Source: Desulfuromonas sp. DDH964 (GTDB lineage: Bacteria > Desulfobacterota > Desulfuromonadia > Desulfuromonadales > DDH964). From it: a stretch of DNA of 64,000 nt. The notes under the pieces are model-generated. The model had not been told where the DNA came from, made no database searches, and saw nothing but the letters and a program-made list of their open reading frames with translations. Where the stretch lies: the NCBI RefSeq assembly GCF_001611275.1, contig NZ_CP015080.1:2480001-2544000 (forward strand), read 5' to 3'. A program made the translations under genes and the position numbers. Positions 30,509 through 39,707 of the stretch are shown here, piece by piece. Numbering within the stretch: position 1 is the stretch's first letter; every line of letters starts with the position of its first letter.

Positions 30509-32047
30509 TCATCCTAAAGAATCGTCGTAACCCTTGTCAAAACTTTTTTCCGGGCTTTGAATGGGCAATTGCAAGCGGAAGCAGGCGCCGGCCCCTTCCC
30601 GAGCCTCAGCCTCGAGACTCCCGCCATGCTCTTCGATCAATTTCCTGCAGACCGGCAAACCGAGCCCCGTCCCCTCACCGCTTGGTTTGGTGGAGAAAAA
30701 GGGCTCGAAGATTCGTTCCCGCAACTCGGGTGGTATCCCCGGCCCGTCATCGCAAATGCGCAGCACCAGGGCTCCCCCCTCCCGGGCCAGTTCCATGTCG
30801 ATCATGCCCTGACCACCAAGAGCCTGGGCGGCGTTGATCAACAGATTGACCAGCACCTGGCGCAGACGGTCGGCATCGCCGACCAGCAACGGCAGATCGG
30901 GGTCAATGGCAAGGCGACAGTCGATGCCGCGAAAAATCTTCTGGGGCTGCAGCGAGGTCAGGGTCTCGCGCACCAGAAGGGTGAAGTCGAGGGGTTCCCA
31001 CTGCACCGGGGTGCTGCGGGCCAGTCCGAGCAAACCGCCGGTAATGCGCCGACAGCGCTGACATTCGGCGATGATTGCCAACACGTCCTCGCGCCGCGGG
31101 TCGGTCTCCGGCAAGTCTTCCAGCAGCAGCTCGGCATAGCCGAGAATAATGCCGACCGGGTTGTCGATTTCGTGGGAAACTCCTGCCGCCAACTGGCCGA
31201 TAGTGGCAAGGCGCTCGGCCCGGATCAGGTGTTCCTGGATCGCCTGCAGTTCGGCGTTGGCCCGGATCAGGGCGGCGTGTTTGGCCGTCAATTCGTCCTG
31301 GTTGGCGGCCAGGCTCGCCGCCATTTCGTTAAAAGCCCGGGCCAGGGTCGCCAGTTCATCCCGCCCGTTTTCGGCAATCCGCGTTGCCAACTGGCCGCGG
31401 GCAACGGCACGGGCGCCGGCGGTCAGGGCCTGGATCGGCCGGGTCACCCGCCGCGCGCCAAGCCCGGTGAGGAGCAGGGAGCAAATCAGGGCAATACCGC
31501 CGATGCGCCACGATTGCTGACGCATCTCGAGCAGGCGGCGGTCGACGGAATCGAAGGAGACCAGGTAGCGGATGGTCAGCACCTGGGCCCCGGTCGGCCC
31601 GAACGCAGGCTCGGTCAGGTCGAGAAGCCGCTGGCCATCCTCCAGGTGCAGGGTCTGCACCGTCATGCGCGGCACCTTCAAACGCTCGCGGTCCACCGCG
31701 ATGCTGTCAAGTTTAAGGGGGAGATCGAGGTAATCGGGAAACTGGGGAGACTGGAACAGGAGACGCCCGGCCGGGCTGTAAATCTCGAAGCGCACCAGGT
31801 CACGGTTAAAACTGAGGAAGTCATAGACATCCTGAAGCACCACGCTCTCCCGGGGGGGGAAGTCCCCCCGGAAAAGTTTCAGGAGTTCAGGTGTCGCCAG
31901 CCGGGCAAAAGAGCTGTTCTGGGTCCGCAGGTGGTCCTCCCACTGGCGGGCCTGTTGCCGTTCCAGGGTCAGAAACGCAATGAGCAGCACCACCACCAGG
32001 GTACCGCCCGAATAGAGAAAGAATTTCCGCCCCAGCGTCAATGGCAC
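30509..32047 (-). CDS. Sensor histidine kinase (HAMP-HisKA-HATPase)
   Basis: A 512-residue membrane kinase. Helices at about residues 8-26 and 185-205 frame a periplasmic sensor of about 155 residues with no domain I recognise (VRFEIYSPAGRLLFQSPQF suggests a PAS/Cache-like strand set). A HAMP linker follows (ARRVTRPIQALTAGARAVARG), then HisKA with TIGQLAAGVSHEIDNPVG, and HATPase with NLLINAAQALGG, CDDGPGIPPELRERIFEPFF and GTGLGL. The four-box set is intact. It has no adjoining regulator gene. It is divergent from the cbb3 operon across 278 bases, so a link to respiration is possible but unproven. Confidence 0.9.
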   Translation of the reverse strand: MPLTLGRKFFLYSGGTLVVVLLIAFLTLERQQARQWEDHLRTQNSSFARLATPELLKLFRGDFPPRESVVLQDVYDFLSFNRDLVRFEIYSPAGRLLFQSPQFPDYLDLPLKLDSIAVDRERLKVPRMTVQTLHLEDGQRLLDLTEPAFGPTGAQVLTIRYLVSFDSVDRRLLEMRQQSWRIGGIALICSLLLTGLGARRVTRPIQALTAGARAVARGQLATRIAENGRDELATLARAFNEMAASLAANQDELTAKHAALIRANAELQAIQEHLIRAERLATIGQLAAGVSHEIDNPVGIILGYAELLLEDLPETDPRREDVLAIIAECQRCRRITGGLLGLARSTPVQWEPLDFTLLVRETLTSLQPQKIFRGIDCRLAIDPDLPLLVGDADRLRQVLVNLLINAAQALGGQGMIDMELAREGGALVLRICDDGPGIPPELRERIFEPFFSTKPSGEGTGLGLPVCRKLIEEHGGSLEAEAREGAGACFRLQLPIQSPEKSFDKGYDDSLG

Positions 32048-32199
32048 AGCCCTGCCCCCTTTCCGACCGGGGCAACAGCCACGGTGCTGGCATCATAGTG
32101 AAGCGGTGATATAACTGTCAACTACATGCCCCGAACTACATACCCAGGCTACAGAACCCGGGCTGACCTGCGCCCGGAAAACAAAATACGACAACCGGG

Positions 32200-32227
32200 T
32201 TGACATCCAACCGGCACTGAGTAATAT
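32200..32227 (+). promoter_or_regulatory. Probable promoter of the cbb3 oxidase operon
   Basis: TTGACA (32200-32205), a 16-base spacer and TAATAT (32222-32227), about 98 bases before the ccoN start. The -35 is perfect and the -10 matches 4 of 6. I see no clear FNR box (TTGAT-N4-ATCAA) nearby. Confidence 0.5.
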
Positions 32228-32325
32228 AGGACAATTTTTATCTCTTTTACCTTCAGCGGGGGACCCTGCCTGCCCCGCTTCCCGGCCACACCGGGAGGGA
32301 CCTGCCACGATCTCAAGGAGGCGCC

Positions 32326-33729
32326 ATGGAACAACCCGGCTACAATTACGCCATCGTCCGCAGCTTCGTCAGCTGGAGCATCCTCTGGGGGCTGGTCGCC
32401 GTGCTGGTCGGCGTCCTGATCTCCTTCCAGCTGGTCTACCCTGACCTCAACTTCCCGCCCTACCTCACCTACGGCCGCCTGCGCCCGCTGCACACTAATG
32501 CCGGCATCTTCGGCTGGGCCATCGGCAGCTTCTTCGCCACCTTCCTCTACATGGTACAGCGTCTCACCCGCCGCCCCTTGTGGAGCAATGGCCTGGCGCG
32601 CTTCCAGCTCTGGTTTTTCAACGCTACCATCATCGCCGCCGCCATTACCCTCCTGCTCGGGTTCAACACCTCCAAGGAGTACCACGAGCTGGAGTGGCCG
32701 GTGGACGTCATGGTGGTCATCCTCTGGGTGGTCTTCGCCATCAACATCGTCATGACGATCATCAAGCGCCGGGAAGAGCAGATGTACATCTCGCTCTGGT
32801 TCATGCTCGCCTCCATCGTTGGCGTTGCCATCCTCTATCTGGTCAATGCAGCGGAGGTTCCGGTCTCTCTCTTCAAGTCCTATTCGGCCTATGCCGGCAC
32901 CAATGACGCCAACGTCCAGTGGTGGTATGGCCACAACGCGGTGGCGATGGTGCTGACGGCGCCGCCGCTGGCGGTCTTTTACTATTTTCTGCCAAAATCG
33001 ACCGGGGTGCCGATCTACAGCCACCGCCTCTCCATCGTCGCCTTCTGGTCGCTGATCTTCATGTATCTCTGGACCGGCGCCCACCACCTGCTCTGGACCC
33101 CGGTGCCGGACTGGATCCAGACCCTGGCGATGGCCTTCTCGGTAATGTTGATCGCGCCCTCCTGGGGTTCGGTCTTCAACGGCTACCTGTCGATGGGGGG
33201 GCAGTGGCACCAGATGCGGGAGAATTACCTGGTCAAGTTCCTGATCCTCGGCATCACCTTCTACGGCCTGCAGACCCTGCAGGGTCCGCTGCAGGCGATA
33301 CGATCCTTTTCGGCTTTCATTCATTACACTGACTGGGTTCCCGGCCACGTTCACATGGGAGCCCTGGGTTGGGTTTCCCTGGTACTTTTCGCCGCCATCT
33401 ACTACCTGGTGCCACGCATTTACGGCCGGGAGCTCTACAGCATCCCCTTGGCCAACCTTCACTTCTGGCTGGTTCTGCTCGGTCAGCTCGGCTATTCCGT
33501 CTCCATGTGGATCGCCGGAGTGCAGCAGGCCGGCATGTGGCACAGCCTCAATCCCGACGGCAGCCTCGCCTACTCCTTCATGGAAACCCTGATCGAACTC
33601 TACCCCTATTGGTGGATTCGGGCGATCAGCGGGGTGATTTACCTTGTCGGCCTCGCCACTTTCATCTACAACCTGTTCATGACGGTTCGCCGCGGCAAGC
33701 CCGCCGGCGCAATCGCTCAGAACGCTTGA
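32326..33729 (+). CDS. ccoN: cbb3-type cytochrome c oxidase subunit I
   Basis: The 467-residue catalytic subunit holds heme b and the heme b3-CuB site that reduces oxygen. About twelve membrane segments are visible. Conserved features include RPLHTNAGIFGW (low-spin heme histidine), WWYGHNAVAMVLTAPPLAVFYYF (CuB histidine and cross-linked tyrosine region), WTGAHHLLWTPVPDW (two CuB histidines) and DWVPGHVHMGALGW (high- and low-spin heme ligands). The start has AAGGAGG directly upstream. It heads a complete cco gene set, which implies high-affinity, microaerobic oxygen respiration or oxygen defence. Confidence 0.96.
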   Translation: MEQPGYNYAIVRSFVSWSILWGLVAVLVGVLISFQLVYPDLNFPPYLTYGRLRPLHTNAGIFGWAIGSFFATFLYMVQRLTRRPLWSNGLARFQLWFFNATIIAAAITLLLGFNTSKEYHELEWPVDVMVVILWVVFAINIVMTIIKRREEQMYISLWFMLASIVGVAILYLVNAAEVPVSLFKSYSAYAGTNDANVQWWYGHNAVAMVLTAPPLAVFYYFLPKSTGVPIYSHRLSIVAFWSLIFMYLWTGAHHLLWTPVPDWIQTLAMAFSVMLIAPSWGSVFNGYLSMGGQWHQMRENYLVKFLILGITFYGLQTLQGPLQAIRSFSAFIHYTDWVPGHVHMGALGWVSLVLFAAIYYLVPRIYGRELYSIPLANLHFWLVLLGQLGYSVSMWIAGVQQAGMWHSLNPDGSLAYSFMETLIELYPYWWIRAISGVIYLVGLATFIYNLFMTVRRGKPAGAIAQNA

Positions 33730-33746
33730 GAGGGGAGGTCGACGTC

Positions 33747-34610
33747 ATGTGGGAAAAAAAACCGGTCCTCTTTCTGCTGCTGGCTACCCTGACCATTCTG
33801 GTTGGCACCATCATCACCATGGTGCTTCCCTTCGCCTGGGTCAATACCGAAGCCGACCGTATCGCCAGCGTCAAACCCTATACCGCCCTGCAGCTGGCCG
33901 GCCGCGATGTCTATATCCGCGAGGGATGCAACAACTGCCATACCCAAACGGTACGGCCGCTGGTCGCCGAAGTGTTGCGCTACGGGGACTATTCGAAGTC
34001 GGGTGAGTTCGTCTACGACCGTCCCCACCTCTGGGGCTCGCGCCGTACCGGGCCGGACCTGGCCCGCATCGGCGGCAAGTATCCGGACGCCTGGCATTAC
34101 CAGCACATGGCCGCGCCAACTTCCATGGTGCCCCGTTCCAACATGCCGGCCTACGCCTTTCTCGGCTTAGGGCTGGTCGACCCGGCCTACACCCGAAAAA
34201 AGATGGAGGTTTTGGACTTCCCATACCAGGAGGCTGACATTACCGCCCTGCAGGGAAAGAGCGAGATGGATGCCCTCGTCGCTTACCTGCAGAAACTCGG
34301 CAGCGACATCCCCTGGCGCCAGGCCGCGCAGACGATCATGGTCGGCGAATTGCAGAACCCCTACCAGAGCGATTCCAGCGTCCTGGAAGCCGGGGGAGCC
34401 CTGTTCGCCCAGCACTGTGCCGCCTGCCACGGCGACGACATGACCGGCGGTATCGCTGCTGACATCCACGACCTTGACCTGCCCGATGCCGACCTTTACG
34501 AAATCATTTTCAACGGTATCCCCGACGCCGGTATGCCGGGCTTCGCGGCCCTCGGTCCCGACCGGGTCTGGAAGCTCGTCACCTTCGTCAAGTACCACAA
34601 GCGCCACTGA
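33747..34610 (+). CDS. ccoO: cbb3 oxidase subunit II with an extra C-terminal cytochrome c domain
   Basis: The 287-residue protein begins with MWEKKPVLFLLLATLTILVG, a membrane anchor, then the CcoO domain with heme motif CNNCH (C61-H65) and the typical RRTGPDLARIGGKYPDAWH. Normal CcoO ends near residue 200; here about 85 residues follow, with a second heme motif CAACH (C224-H228). Methionine ligand candidates follow each site (SNMPAYAF, GMPGF). The ATG has GGGGAGG upstream. The reading frame also extends leftward to 33369, but that part is out-of-frame translation of ccoN. The extra domain resembles those of CcoP. Confidence 0.93.
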   Translation: MWEKKPVLFLLLATLTILVGTIITMVLPFAWVNTEADRIASVKPYTALQLAGRDVYIREGCNNCHTQTVRPLVAEVLRYGDYSKSGEFVYDRPHLWGSRRTGPDLARIGGKYPDAWHYQHMAAPTSMVPRSNMPAYAFLGLGLVDPAYTRKKMEVLDFPYQEADITALQGKSEMDALVAYLQKLGSDIPWRQAAQTIMVGELQNPYQSDSSVLEAGGALFAQHCAACHGDDMTGGIAADIHDLDLPDADLYEIIFNGIPDAGMPGFAALGPDRVWKLVTFVKYHKRH

Positions 34611-34750
34611 TGAGATGGGCCTCGCTCCTTTATCTGGGGATCACCTTCGGCCTCTTCCTGGTCTTTGCGGTTATTGTGGTGCGCACCTACAGCCGCAAGC
34701 GCAAGGAGACCTTGGAGGAACCGAAAAACCGTATGCTTGATGACGACTGA
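34610..34750 (+). CDS. ccoQ: cbb3 oxidase subunit CcoQ
   Basis: A 46-residue protein too short for the usual length cut-off. It has one membrane helix (residues about 4-24, LYLGITFGLFLVFAVIVV) followed by a basic patch and a short acidic tail (NRMLDDD). It starts at an ATG that overlaps the ccoO stop (TGATGA) and ends 20 bases before ccoP, exactly where CcoQ is expected. CcoQ helps stabilise the oxidase complex. Confidence 0.88.
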   Translation: MRWASLLYLGITFGLFLVFAVIVVRTYSRKRKETLEEPKNRMLDDD

Positions 34751-34770
34751 CTTTCGCGGAGGAATTCGCT

Positions 34771-35295
34771 ATGGCCATGCTCGACGACCACGAACACAAA
34801 CACGCTGTGCACAATTTTGACGGGATCATTGAAAATCGCGTCACCGCGCCGCCCGCCTACTTCTCCGTCCTCTTCTACGGGCTGATTCTCTGGGGTGTCA
34901 TCTTCTCCGCCTACTACCTGCTCTCCGGCTGGAGTTCTGAGGCCGAGTTCGAGCAGAAGATGGCGACCCACCAACAGCAGGTGGATCAGCAGGGCGGCAA
35001 GACTCCTTCAGGATCAGCAGCAGCGGTTGCGGCTAAGCCCGCCGAGCAGAGCCAGGCAGACCAGGTCGCGGCCGGCAAGGAGCTTTTTGCGCAACATTGT
35101 GCGGCTTGCCATGGCGCCGCTGCGACCGGCGGTATCGGACCCGACCTGACGGCCAAAACCCTCAAGTTCGGCCGTACCACTGCTGACATCGAGACCTCGA
35201 TCAGCGGCGGCCGGCCGGGCGGCATGCCGGCCTTCGGCAACCAGCTCTCCAAGGACCAGATCGCCAGCCTGACCGCCTTTATCGAATCGCTTTAA
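34771..35295 (+). CDS. ccoP: cbb3 oxidase subunit III, monoheme form
   Basis: The 174-residue protein has the CcoP N-terminus (HNFDGIIENRVTAPPAYFSVLFYGLILWG) with one or two membrane helices (about 28-52), a Gln/Ala-rich linker (about 60-98) and one cytochrome c domain with CAACH (C110-H114) and a methionine in GGMPAFG. Ordinary CcoP is about 300 residues with two hemes. The second heme seems to be supplied by the CcoO extension, so the complex keeps three c hemes. A GAGGA ribosome site precedes the ATG, and a hairpin lies after the stop. Confidence 0.93.
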   Translation: MAMLDDHEHKHAVHNFDGIIENRVTAPPAYFSVLFYGLILWGVIFSAYYLLSGWSSEAEFEQKMATHQQQVDQQGGKTPSGSAAAVAAKPAEQSQADQVAAGKELFAQHCAACHGAAATGGIGPDLTAKTLKFGRTTADIETSISGGRPGGMPAFGNQLSKDQIASLTAFIESL

Positions 35296-35300
35296 GGAAA

Positions 35301-35331
35301 CCGGCGGGGGAGTTACTCCCCCGCCGGCCTT
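35301..35331 (+). terminator. Hairpin between ccoP and ccoG
   Basis: Arms CCGGCGGGGGAG (35301-35312) and CTCCCCCGCCGG (35316-35327) with a TTA loop, followed by CCTTTT. It probably attenuates transcription so that the assembly genes downstream are made at a lower level than the oxidase subunits. Confidence 0.75.
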
Positions 35332-35340
35332 TTCCCCGCC

Positions 35341-36591
35341 ATGACCAAGTCCACCCCCCATCGCCTCGGCCCCTGGCGCCGAACTTTCCAGTGGTGCACT
35401 TCGTTGGTCCTGGTGGTGATTCCGTTTATCCGCAGCGGGGATCAAAGCCTGCTGCGGCTCGATATTCCGACCCTCTCGCTTCAGCTCTTCGGCAGCACCC
35501 TCCATCTCGAAGAGCTCTATCTCTTCCTGCTGCTGGCCCTCTCCCTGATCTTCCTCTTCCTGCTGGTGACCCTGGCGTTCGGACGGGCCTGGTGCGGCTG
35601 GGCCTGTCCGCAGACGACCCTGAGCGATCTCAGCGAGGGGCTCGCCCGCCGCCTCGGCCTGGAGCTGGAGCAGGGCGGCTTTTCCGGCGCTCCCTGGCGC
35701 CGCGGGCTGCTGCACCTGCTCCTCATCCTGCTGGCCTTGCTGGTCGGCGCCAACCTGGTCTGGTATTTCATCTCCCCCTACAGCTTCTTTCCCCGGCTGT
35801 TTACCCTATCGCTCCCCCTTGGCGCAGTGATTTCCCTTTTGGGCACGGCCCTGATCGTCTACCTCGACCTGGTCTGGCTGCGACGGCTCTTTTGTCAGGA
35901 GTTTTGCCCTTACGGCCGTTTCCAGACCGTCCTGGTCGATTCCGGTACCCTGACCCTGCGTTATCACCCCGACCACGCCGACCGCTGTATCCAGTGTGGC
36001 GCCTGTGTCCGGGCCTGCCCGATGAAGATCGACATTCGCCGCGGCTATCAGGTAGAATGCATCAACTGCGGTCGCTGTCTCGATGCCTGCCGGGAGGTCA
36101 TGGCCCGTCGCGGCCAGAGTGGAATCATCCGTTATACCTTCGGAGTCGATGGCAATGGCTTCGCTGCCCTCCTCAATCTGCGCATGCTGCTGGTCGGCGC
36201 TGCCTTCATCCTCCTCTCCGCGGTGCTGGTCGTCGCGACCCTCAACCGGCCGCTGGCGACTCTCAAACTGGCGCGCGCGGGAAATATCGCACCCCGCGCG
36301 CTGGAGGATGGAAGGGTGGCCACCATGTTCACCACCGTCATCGCCAACCGCGGTGCCGCTCCCTTGTCGCTGACCCTCTCTGCCCATGACGACAAGGGGC
36401 ACACCCTGGAGTTGCGGGGTCCGACTGAGCAACTGCAGGTGCAGCCGAATGAACGGCGCCAACTCAGCATTCTGCTTCTCGCCCCCGCCGCCCCGCAGCG
36501 GCAGGCAGTCGATTTCAGGCTGAGCAACAGCCAGGGAGAACCCCTTGCCAGCAGTCGGGCCTACCTCGATCCGTTACCCGGGAGTCATTAA
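35341..36591 (+). CDS. ccoG: cbb3 oxidase assembly protein CcoG (RdxA/FixG-like ferredoxin)
   Basis: The 416-residue membrane ferredoxin is needed for copper loading of the oxidase; in other bacteria CcoG reduces Cu(II). It has about five membrane helices, the N-terminal Cys pair AWCGWACPQT, a two-cluster [4Fe-4S] region (CIQCGACVRACPMKIDI and CINCGRCLDACREVM), and a C-terminal Ig-like FixG domain (about residues 310-410). The ATG at 35341 has no good ribosome site and lies 14 bases after the hairpin stem. Its stop overlaps the ccoH start. Confidence 0.94.
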   Translation: MTKSTPHRLGPWRRTFQWCTSLVLVVIPFIRSGDQSLLRLDIPTLSLQLFGSTLHLEELYLFLLLALSLIFLFLLVTLAFGRAWCGWACPQTTLSDLSEGLARRLGLELEQGGFSGAPWRRGLLHLLLILLALLVGANLVWYFISPYSFFPRLFTLSLPLGAVISLLGTALIVYLDLVWLRRLFCQEFCPYGRFQTVLVDSGTLTLRYHPDHADRCIQCGACVRACPMKIDIRRGYQVECINCGRCLDACREVMARRGQSGIIRYTFGVDGNGFAALLNLRMLLVGAAFILLSAVLVVATLNRPLATLKLARAGNIAPRALEDGRVATMFTTVIANRGAAPLSLTLSAHDDKGHTLELRGPTEQLQVQPNERRQLSILLLAPAAPQRQAVDFRLSNSQGEPLASSRAYLDPLPGSH

Positions 36592-37055
36592 TGAAACAAG
36601 TCATCCGCCGTCGCCATTGGCAGCCCCTGCTGACGATTCTCATCGTCCTTTTCCTCGCTCTGACCGCCTGGGCCATCGACCAGGCCCGGCAGAAGGGGAG
36701 CGCGGTCAGCGACCAGGATTATTATCGCCACGGCCTCGCCTACAATGAAAACGCAGGGGGCTCTGAGGCTGGTGCAACAGGCAGCTGGTCGCTTACTTTC
36801 CAGCTTGACGGCACCCTCCTGGAGATCCGCCTGCAGGCCGCTGACGGCAGCAGCGTCAGCGGCGCCAAGGGCGAAATCGTCCTGCTCGGATCCCGTCCCG
36901 GCGCCATGAAACGCTTCGACCTGTTCCTTACCGAAGGGGACCCCGGCCAATACCTGGTGCGCCTCCCCGAAGGTCTGGATGGACAGGTCATGGCCCAGCT
37001 CACCCTGGAGAAGGGGAGCACCAGCCTGCACCGCAGCCTGTTACTGAACTTCTGA
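36591..37055 (+). CDS. ccoH: CcoH/FixH-like assembly protein
   Basis: A 154-residue protein with one N-terminal membrane helix (about residues 12-30), the FixH mark SDQDYYRHGLAYNENAGG (residues about 40-57) and a periplasmic beta-rich domain. FixH/CcoH joins the oxidase complex during assembly. Its ATG overlaps the ccoG stop codon by one base. Sequence likeness beyond the DYYRHG motif is modest, so the name depends partly on gene order between ccoG and ccoI. Confidence 0.8.
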   Translation: MKQVIRRRHWQPLLTILIVLFLALTAWAIDQARQKGSAVSDQDYYRHGLAYNENAGGSEAGATGSWSLTFQLDGTLLEIRLQAADGSSVSGAKGEIVLLGSRPGAMKRFDLFLTEGDPGQYLVRLPEGLDGQVMAQLTLEKGSTSLHRSLLLNF

Positions 37056-37095
37056 GACGCGGGCCCCGCTTCCGCCCCGCTCCGAGCCAATCCCG

Positions 37096-39528
37096 ATGAT
37101 GACTCCTTCTGACCAGTGCGCCCATTGCGGCCTGCCGATTCCGCCCGGGGAGCGCATCAGCGAAACCCTGCCCGATCGCCGGCTCGATTTCTGCTGCCAG
37201 GGGTGTCACGGCGCCTTCCGGATTATCAACGGCGCCGGCCTCGATCGTTTCTACCGTGAACGGCATTGGGAGGAGAGCGGTCTGCCGACCGGGGCCTATC
37301 GCGGCCGCTTCGATCCGGCCACCCTGGCCAACGAGGTTCGCATGACCCCGGACGGCGCCGAACTAACCTTTCTGGTCGAGGGGGTACGCTGCGCCACCTG
37401 TGTCTGGCTCAACGAGAAGATTCTCTCCCGCCTTTCCGGAGTGCTCGATGCCCGGCTCAACTATGCAAGCCATCGGGCGCGGGTCCGTTTTGACCCGGCC
37501 AGGACCACTCCCGTAGCGATTTTCGAAACCGTCAGCAGCCTCGGCTACCTCCCCCGCCTCGACAGCCATGACAGCCAAACGCAGCTTCGTCTGCAGGAAC
37601 GCCGCCGACTGCTGATCCGTTTTACCACCGCGGCCTTTCTCTCTCTGCAACTGATGGGATTTTCGATCGCGCTATATGCCGGTTATTTCCAGGGCATGGC
37701 CCCCGGCATCCGAAGTCTGGTGCAGTGGCTTGCCGCCATCGTCACCACCCCGGTCATCTTCTTTTCCGGGTCATCCTTTCTTACCGGAGCCTGGCGCAGC
37801 CTGCGCAACCGCACCCCGGACATGGAGCTGCTCATCGCCCTCGGCGTTCTGGCGGCTTATGGCTACAGCATGGTGGCACTGCTGCGGGGAGGCGAAGTCT
37901 ATTTCGATACGGCGGCGATGATCGTGACCCTGGTCCTGCTCGGCCGCTTGCTCGAAAATGGTGCACGCCAGCGGGCGGCGGAAGGAATCGAACGCCTGCA
38001 GGCCCTCGCCCCGGATACTGCCTGCCGCATTGCCGACAATATTGAAGAGCTGGTCGACAGTGCGCTGCTTCGCCCCGGCGACCTGATTCTGGTGCGCCCC
38101 GGCGAACGGGTCCCGGTCGATGCCGCAGTGGTCTCCGGCAGTACCGAAGTCGACGAGGCCGTGGTCAGCGGCGAACCCTTGCCGGTCCTGCGCGGGCCCG
38201 GCGACCCGCTTCTCTCCGGCAGCCTCAATCTGAGTACGGCCGTGACCCTGCGGGTGACCCGGGCCGCCAGCGAATCTTTCCTCGCCCGGATCGCGGCCCT
38301 GGTCGAAGAAGCCCTCGCCCGCAAAGCTCCGGTACAACGGCTCGCGGATAGCATCGCCGGCATTTTTGTACCGATCGTCATTCTCCTCGCCATTGGCACC
38401 GCCGCCTTCTGGTTCGCCAGGGGTGCCGGCAGCGCAACCGCACTCCTCCACGCCGTGGCCGTCCTGGTCGTCGCCTGCCCCTGTGCCCTCGGCCTCGCCA
38501 CGCCGACCGCGGTCATGGTGGCAACGGGGGCTGCCGCCCGCCGCGGCATTTTCTTTCGCGGCGGCGATGTTCTCGAGAAGGTCGGCCGGTTGCAGTTGGT
38601 CGCCTTCGACAAGACCGGGACCCTGACCATCGGCCAGCCAACGGTCAGCTCCCTGAACCCGGCGAGCGGGGTCAGCGAAGAGGAGCTACTTCGCTGCGCC
38701 GCGGTCGTCGAGGGGGGCTCCGGTCATCCCCTCGCCCGGGGGATTCGCAGTGAAACCGCGCGGCGGGGCTGGCCGGTCACCAGGATCGGCAGCGGCGCGC
38801 GGACCCTCCCCGGGGCGGGCGTCAGCCTCGACCTTGCGGGGGAGCGCCTCCTGGTCGGCACCCGCGAATTTCTTTCCGGCCAGGGGATTCCGGTCTCCGC
38901 GCCTGGCGCCGGGACCCCCTTGACCGAGGTCCATGTCAGCCAGGGCAATCGCTATCTCGGCATGATCCGCCTCGAAGATCCGCTACGCACCGAGGCCGCG
39001 GCGGCCCTTGCCGCCCTCCATGGCCAGGGCGTGACAACCGCCATCTTGAGCGGTGACCGGCCGGCGGCCGTCGCCAAGGTCGCCGACCGTCTCGGCATCA
39101 GCCACGCCTGTGACAGCCTCACTCCGGCCGGCAAGGGCACCTGGATTGAAGATCGCCGCCGTTCCGGCCAGCGGGTGATGATGGTCGGCGATGGCATCAA
39201 CGATGCGCCGGCCCTGGCGGCCGCCGATGTCGGTTGCGCCCTCGCCGGCGGCACCGACATTGCCATCGAAACCTCGGATCTGGTCCTGACCCGTCCCGAC
39301 CTGCGGCGCCTGGTCGAGGCGATCACCCTCGGCCGCCGCACGCTGCGGGTCATCCACCAGAATCTTTTCTGGGCCTTCATCTACAACCTGGCGGCCTTGG
39401 CCCTCGCTGCCAGCGGCAGGCTGGCACCGATTCACGCTGCTGCGGCCATGGCGCTCAGCTCGTTGTGTGTGATCGGCAATTCCCTGCGCCTGGCGCGCAG
39501 TTCGATTGCGGAGGAGCGCGGATGTTGA
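37096..39528 (+). CDS. ccoI: Copper-transporting P-type ATPase CcoI/FixI
   Basis: An 810-residue P1B-type ATPase that exports copper to the periplasm for cbb3 assembly. N-terminal Cys features CAHCGLPI and DFCCQGCHGAF are followed by a heavy-metal-associated domain (GVRCATCVW). The membrane CPCALGLATPT metal site, the phosphorylation site DKTGTLT and the hinge GDGINDAPALAAADVG are intact. Length and the two Cys-rich N-terminal motifs match CcoI rather than CopA. Two ATG codons lie in tandem at the start; the first is listed. Its stop overlaps ccoS. Confidence 0.95.
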   Translation: MMTPSDQCAHCGLPIPPGERISETLPDRRLDFCCQGCHGAFRIINGAGLDRFYRERHWEESGLPTGAYRGRFDPATLANEVRMTPDGAELTFLVEGVRCATCVWLNEKILSRLSGVLDARLNYASHRARVRFDPARTTPVAIFETVSSLGYLPRLDSHDSQTQLRLQERRRLLIRFTTAAFLSLQLMGFSIALYAGYFQGMAPGIRSLVQWLAAIVTTPVIFFSGSSFLTGAWRSLRNRTPDMELLIALGVLAAYGYSMVALLRGGEVYFDTAAMIVTLVLLGRLLENGARQRAAEGIERLQALAPDTACRIADNIEELVDSALLRPGDLILVRPGERVPVDAAVVSGSTEVDEAVVSGEPLPVLRGPGDPLLSGSLNLSTAVTLRVTRAASESFLARIAALVEEALARKAPVQRLADSIAGIFVPIVILLAIGTAAFWFARGAGSATALLHAVAVLVVACPCALGLATPTAVMVATGAAARRGIFFRGGDVLEKVGRLQLVAFDKTGTLTIGQPTVSSLNPASGVSEEELLRCAAVVEGGSGHPLARGIRSETARRGWPVTRIGSGARTLPGAGVSLDLAGERLLVGTREFLSGQGIPVSAPGAGTPLTEVHVSQGNRYLGMIRLEDPLRTEAAAALAALHGQGVTTAILSGDRPAAVAKVADRLGISHACDSLTPAGKGTWIEDRRRSGQRVMMVGDGINDAPALAAADVGCALAGGTDIAIETSDLVLTRPDLRRLVEAITLGRRTLRVIHQNLFWAFIYNLAALALAASGRLAPIHAAAAMALSSLCVIGNSLRLARSSIAEERGC

Positions 39529-39707
39529 CCTCCGTCGTGATGTTGATTATCCTTTCCCTTTTCCTCGCTACCGGGGTCTGGCTGGTCTTTCTCTGGGCGG
39601 TCCGCAAGGGGGAATTCGACGATGCCGAAAGGCCCAAGTACCGTATGCTCGATGAAGATGAACCTGCTCCGCCGATCGAGGAGATTGAGAATGGCCCGAA
39701 ACAATAG
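39522..39707 (+). CDS. ccoS: cbb3 oxidase maturation protein CcoS
   Basis: A 61-residue protein with one membrane helix (SVVMLIILSLFLATGVWLVFLWAV) and the CcoS hallmark GEFDDAERPKYRMLDED. CcoS is required for cofactor insertion in Rhodobacter. The ATG overlaps the ccoI stop by 7 bases, and its stop overlaps the next gene, so translation is coupled across the three. Confidence 0.93.
   Translation: MLTSVVMLIILSLFLATGVWLVFLWAVRKGEFDDAERPKYRMLDEDEPAPPIEEIENGPKQ

Noticed and set aside
33369-33746. N-terminal extension of ccoO to 33369
   Set aside because: This part is an out-of-frame translation of ccoN, and a good ribosome site and membrane anchor support the start at 33747.
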